Positions 6,192 through 6,379 of a DNA stretch of 6,379 nucleotides are shown piece by piece. The position numbers were made by a program, and so were the translations under genes. Source of the stretch: an uncultured Xanthobacteraceae bacterium. GTDB taxonomy: Bacteria > Pseudomonadota > Alphaproteobacteria > Rhizobiales > Xanthobacteraceae. The stretch's first letter is position 1; every line of letters starts with the position of its first letter. The notes under the pieces were generated by a model that made no database searches, was not told where the DNA came from, and saw nothing but the letters and a program-made list of their open reading frames with translations. Location: positions 1 through 6,379 of the forward strand of contig CATPBC010000454.1 in the NCBI GenBank assembly GCA_955652195.1. The letters are read 5' to 3'.

Positions 6192-6379
6192 ATGACTCTG
6201 CCAAAACGCATCTTTTCTGGGGTCACTGCAGCCATTCTTGCTTTCGGCGCTGCAGATTTAGCCTGGGCGCAACAGGACAACAACTGGCTGACACACCTGT
6301 TTCAACAGCCCTCTGCCAGCGCTGTTCCCGGCTCCTTTAACTCGAGCGCCACAACCGGCTGGAGCGGGCAATCCGGGAC
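6192..6379 (+). CDS. Secreted or periplasmic protein with Sec signal peptide (3' partial, unidentified)
   Basis: An open frame starts at ATG 6192 and is still open at the window edge, giving 62 residues. The first 27 form a textbook Sec signal peptide: basic MTLPKR, hydrophobic core IFSGVTAAILAFGAADL, and AWA before QQD, so cleavage is likely after residue 26 or 27 (signal peptidase I type; no lipobox cysteine). The mature start, QQDNNWLTHLFQQPSASAVPGSF, is followed by a Ser/Gly/Thr-rich segment that looks like a flexible linker, so any folded domain lies beyond the window. A GAGG at 6178-6181 is the best ribosome-binding candidate, though ten bases from the ATG is long. Cell-wall enzymes and envelope proteins often start this way, but nothing seen identifies the family. 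Start choice rests on the signal peptide. Confidence 0.75.
   Translation, partial: MTLPKRIFSGVTAAILAFGAADLAWAQQDNNWLTHLFQQPSASAVPGSFNSSATTGWSGQSG

Overview
The window looks like ordinary chromosome from a GC-rich alphaproteobacterium, probably of the Hyphomicrobiales (inference from the long single-chain indolepyruvate oxidoreductase, the Gram-negative type ferrochelatase and the GalU sequence; no rRNA or other marker gene is present to settle it). It holds four complete genes that are easy to place, one short membrane gene, and the start of a secreted-protein gene cut by the right edge. I see no tRNA, rRNA, CRISPR array, insertion sequence, phage gene or attachment site, and no clear sign of horizontal transfer.

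Left part (about 2-4395, all on the + strand): the window opens inside a large indolepyruvate ferredoxin oxidoreductase-type gene, an enzyme that oxidatively decarboxylates aryl-pyruvates from aromatic amino-acid breakdown. After a 130-base gap comes hemH, the ferrochelatase that completes protoheme. Its reading frame carries an obligatory N-terminal extension of about 65 residues with no resemblance to the catalytic core. Three bases after the hemH stop begins a 76-residue protein with the membrane part of an NfeD-family protein but no soluble OB-fold domain and no stomatin/SPFH partner gene beside it. A TehB-like SAM-dependent methyltransferase follows, with either a 58-base gap or, if an upstream ATG is used, a short overlap with the nfeD-like gene. 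These last three genes are packed like an operon.

Right part (5029-6379): galU, for UDP-glucose synthesis, lies on the - strand, tail to tail with the methyltransferase and only three bases away. Its 5' side faces a 275-base intergenic region that should hold divergent promoters. That region contains an imperfect 16-base tandem repeat and leads into a + strand gene whose first residues form a clear Sec signal peptide; the protein runs off the window and I do not recognise it.

I found no convincing undescribed system. The points most worth a second look are the hemH extension, the truncated orphan NfeD, the start of the methyltransferase and the repeat-bearing region upstream of the secreted protein.
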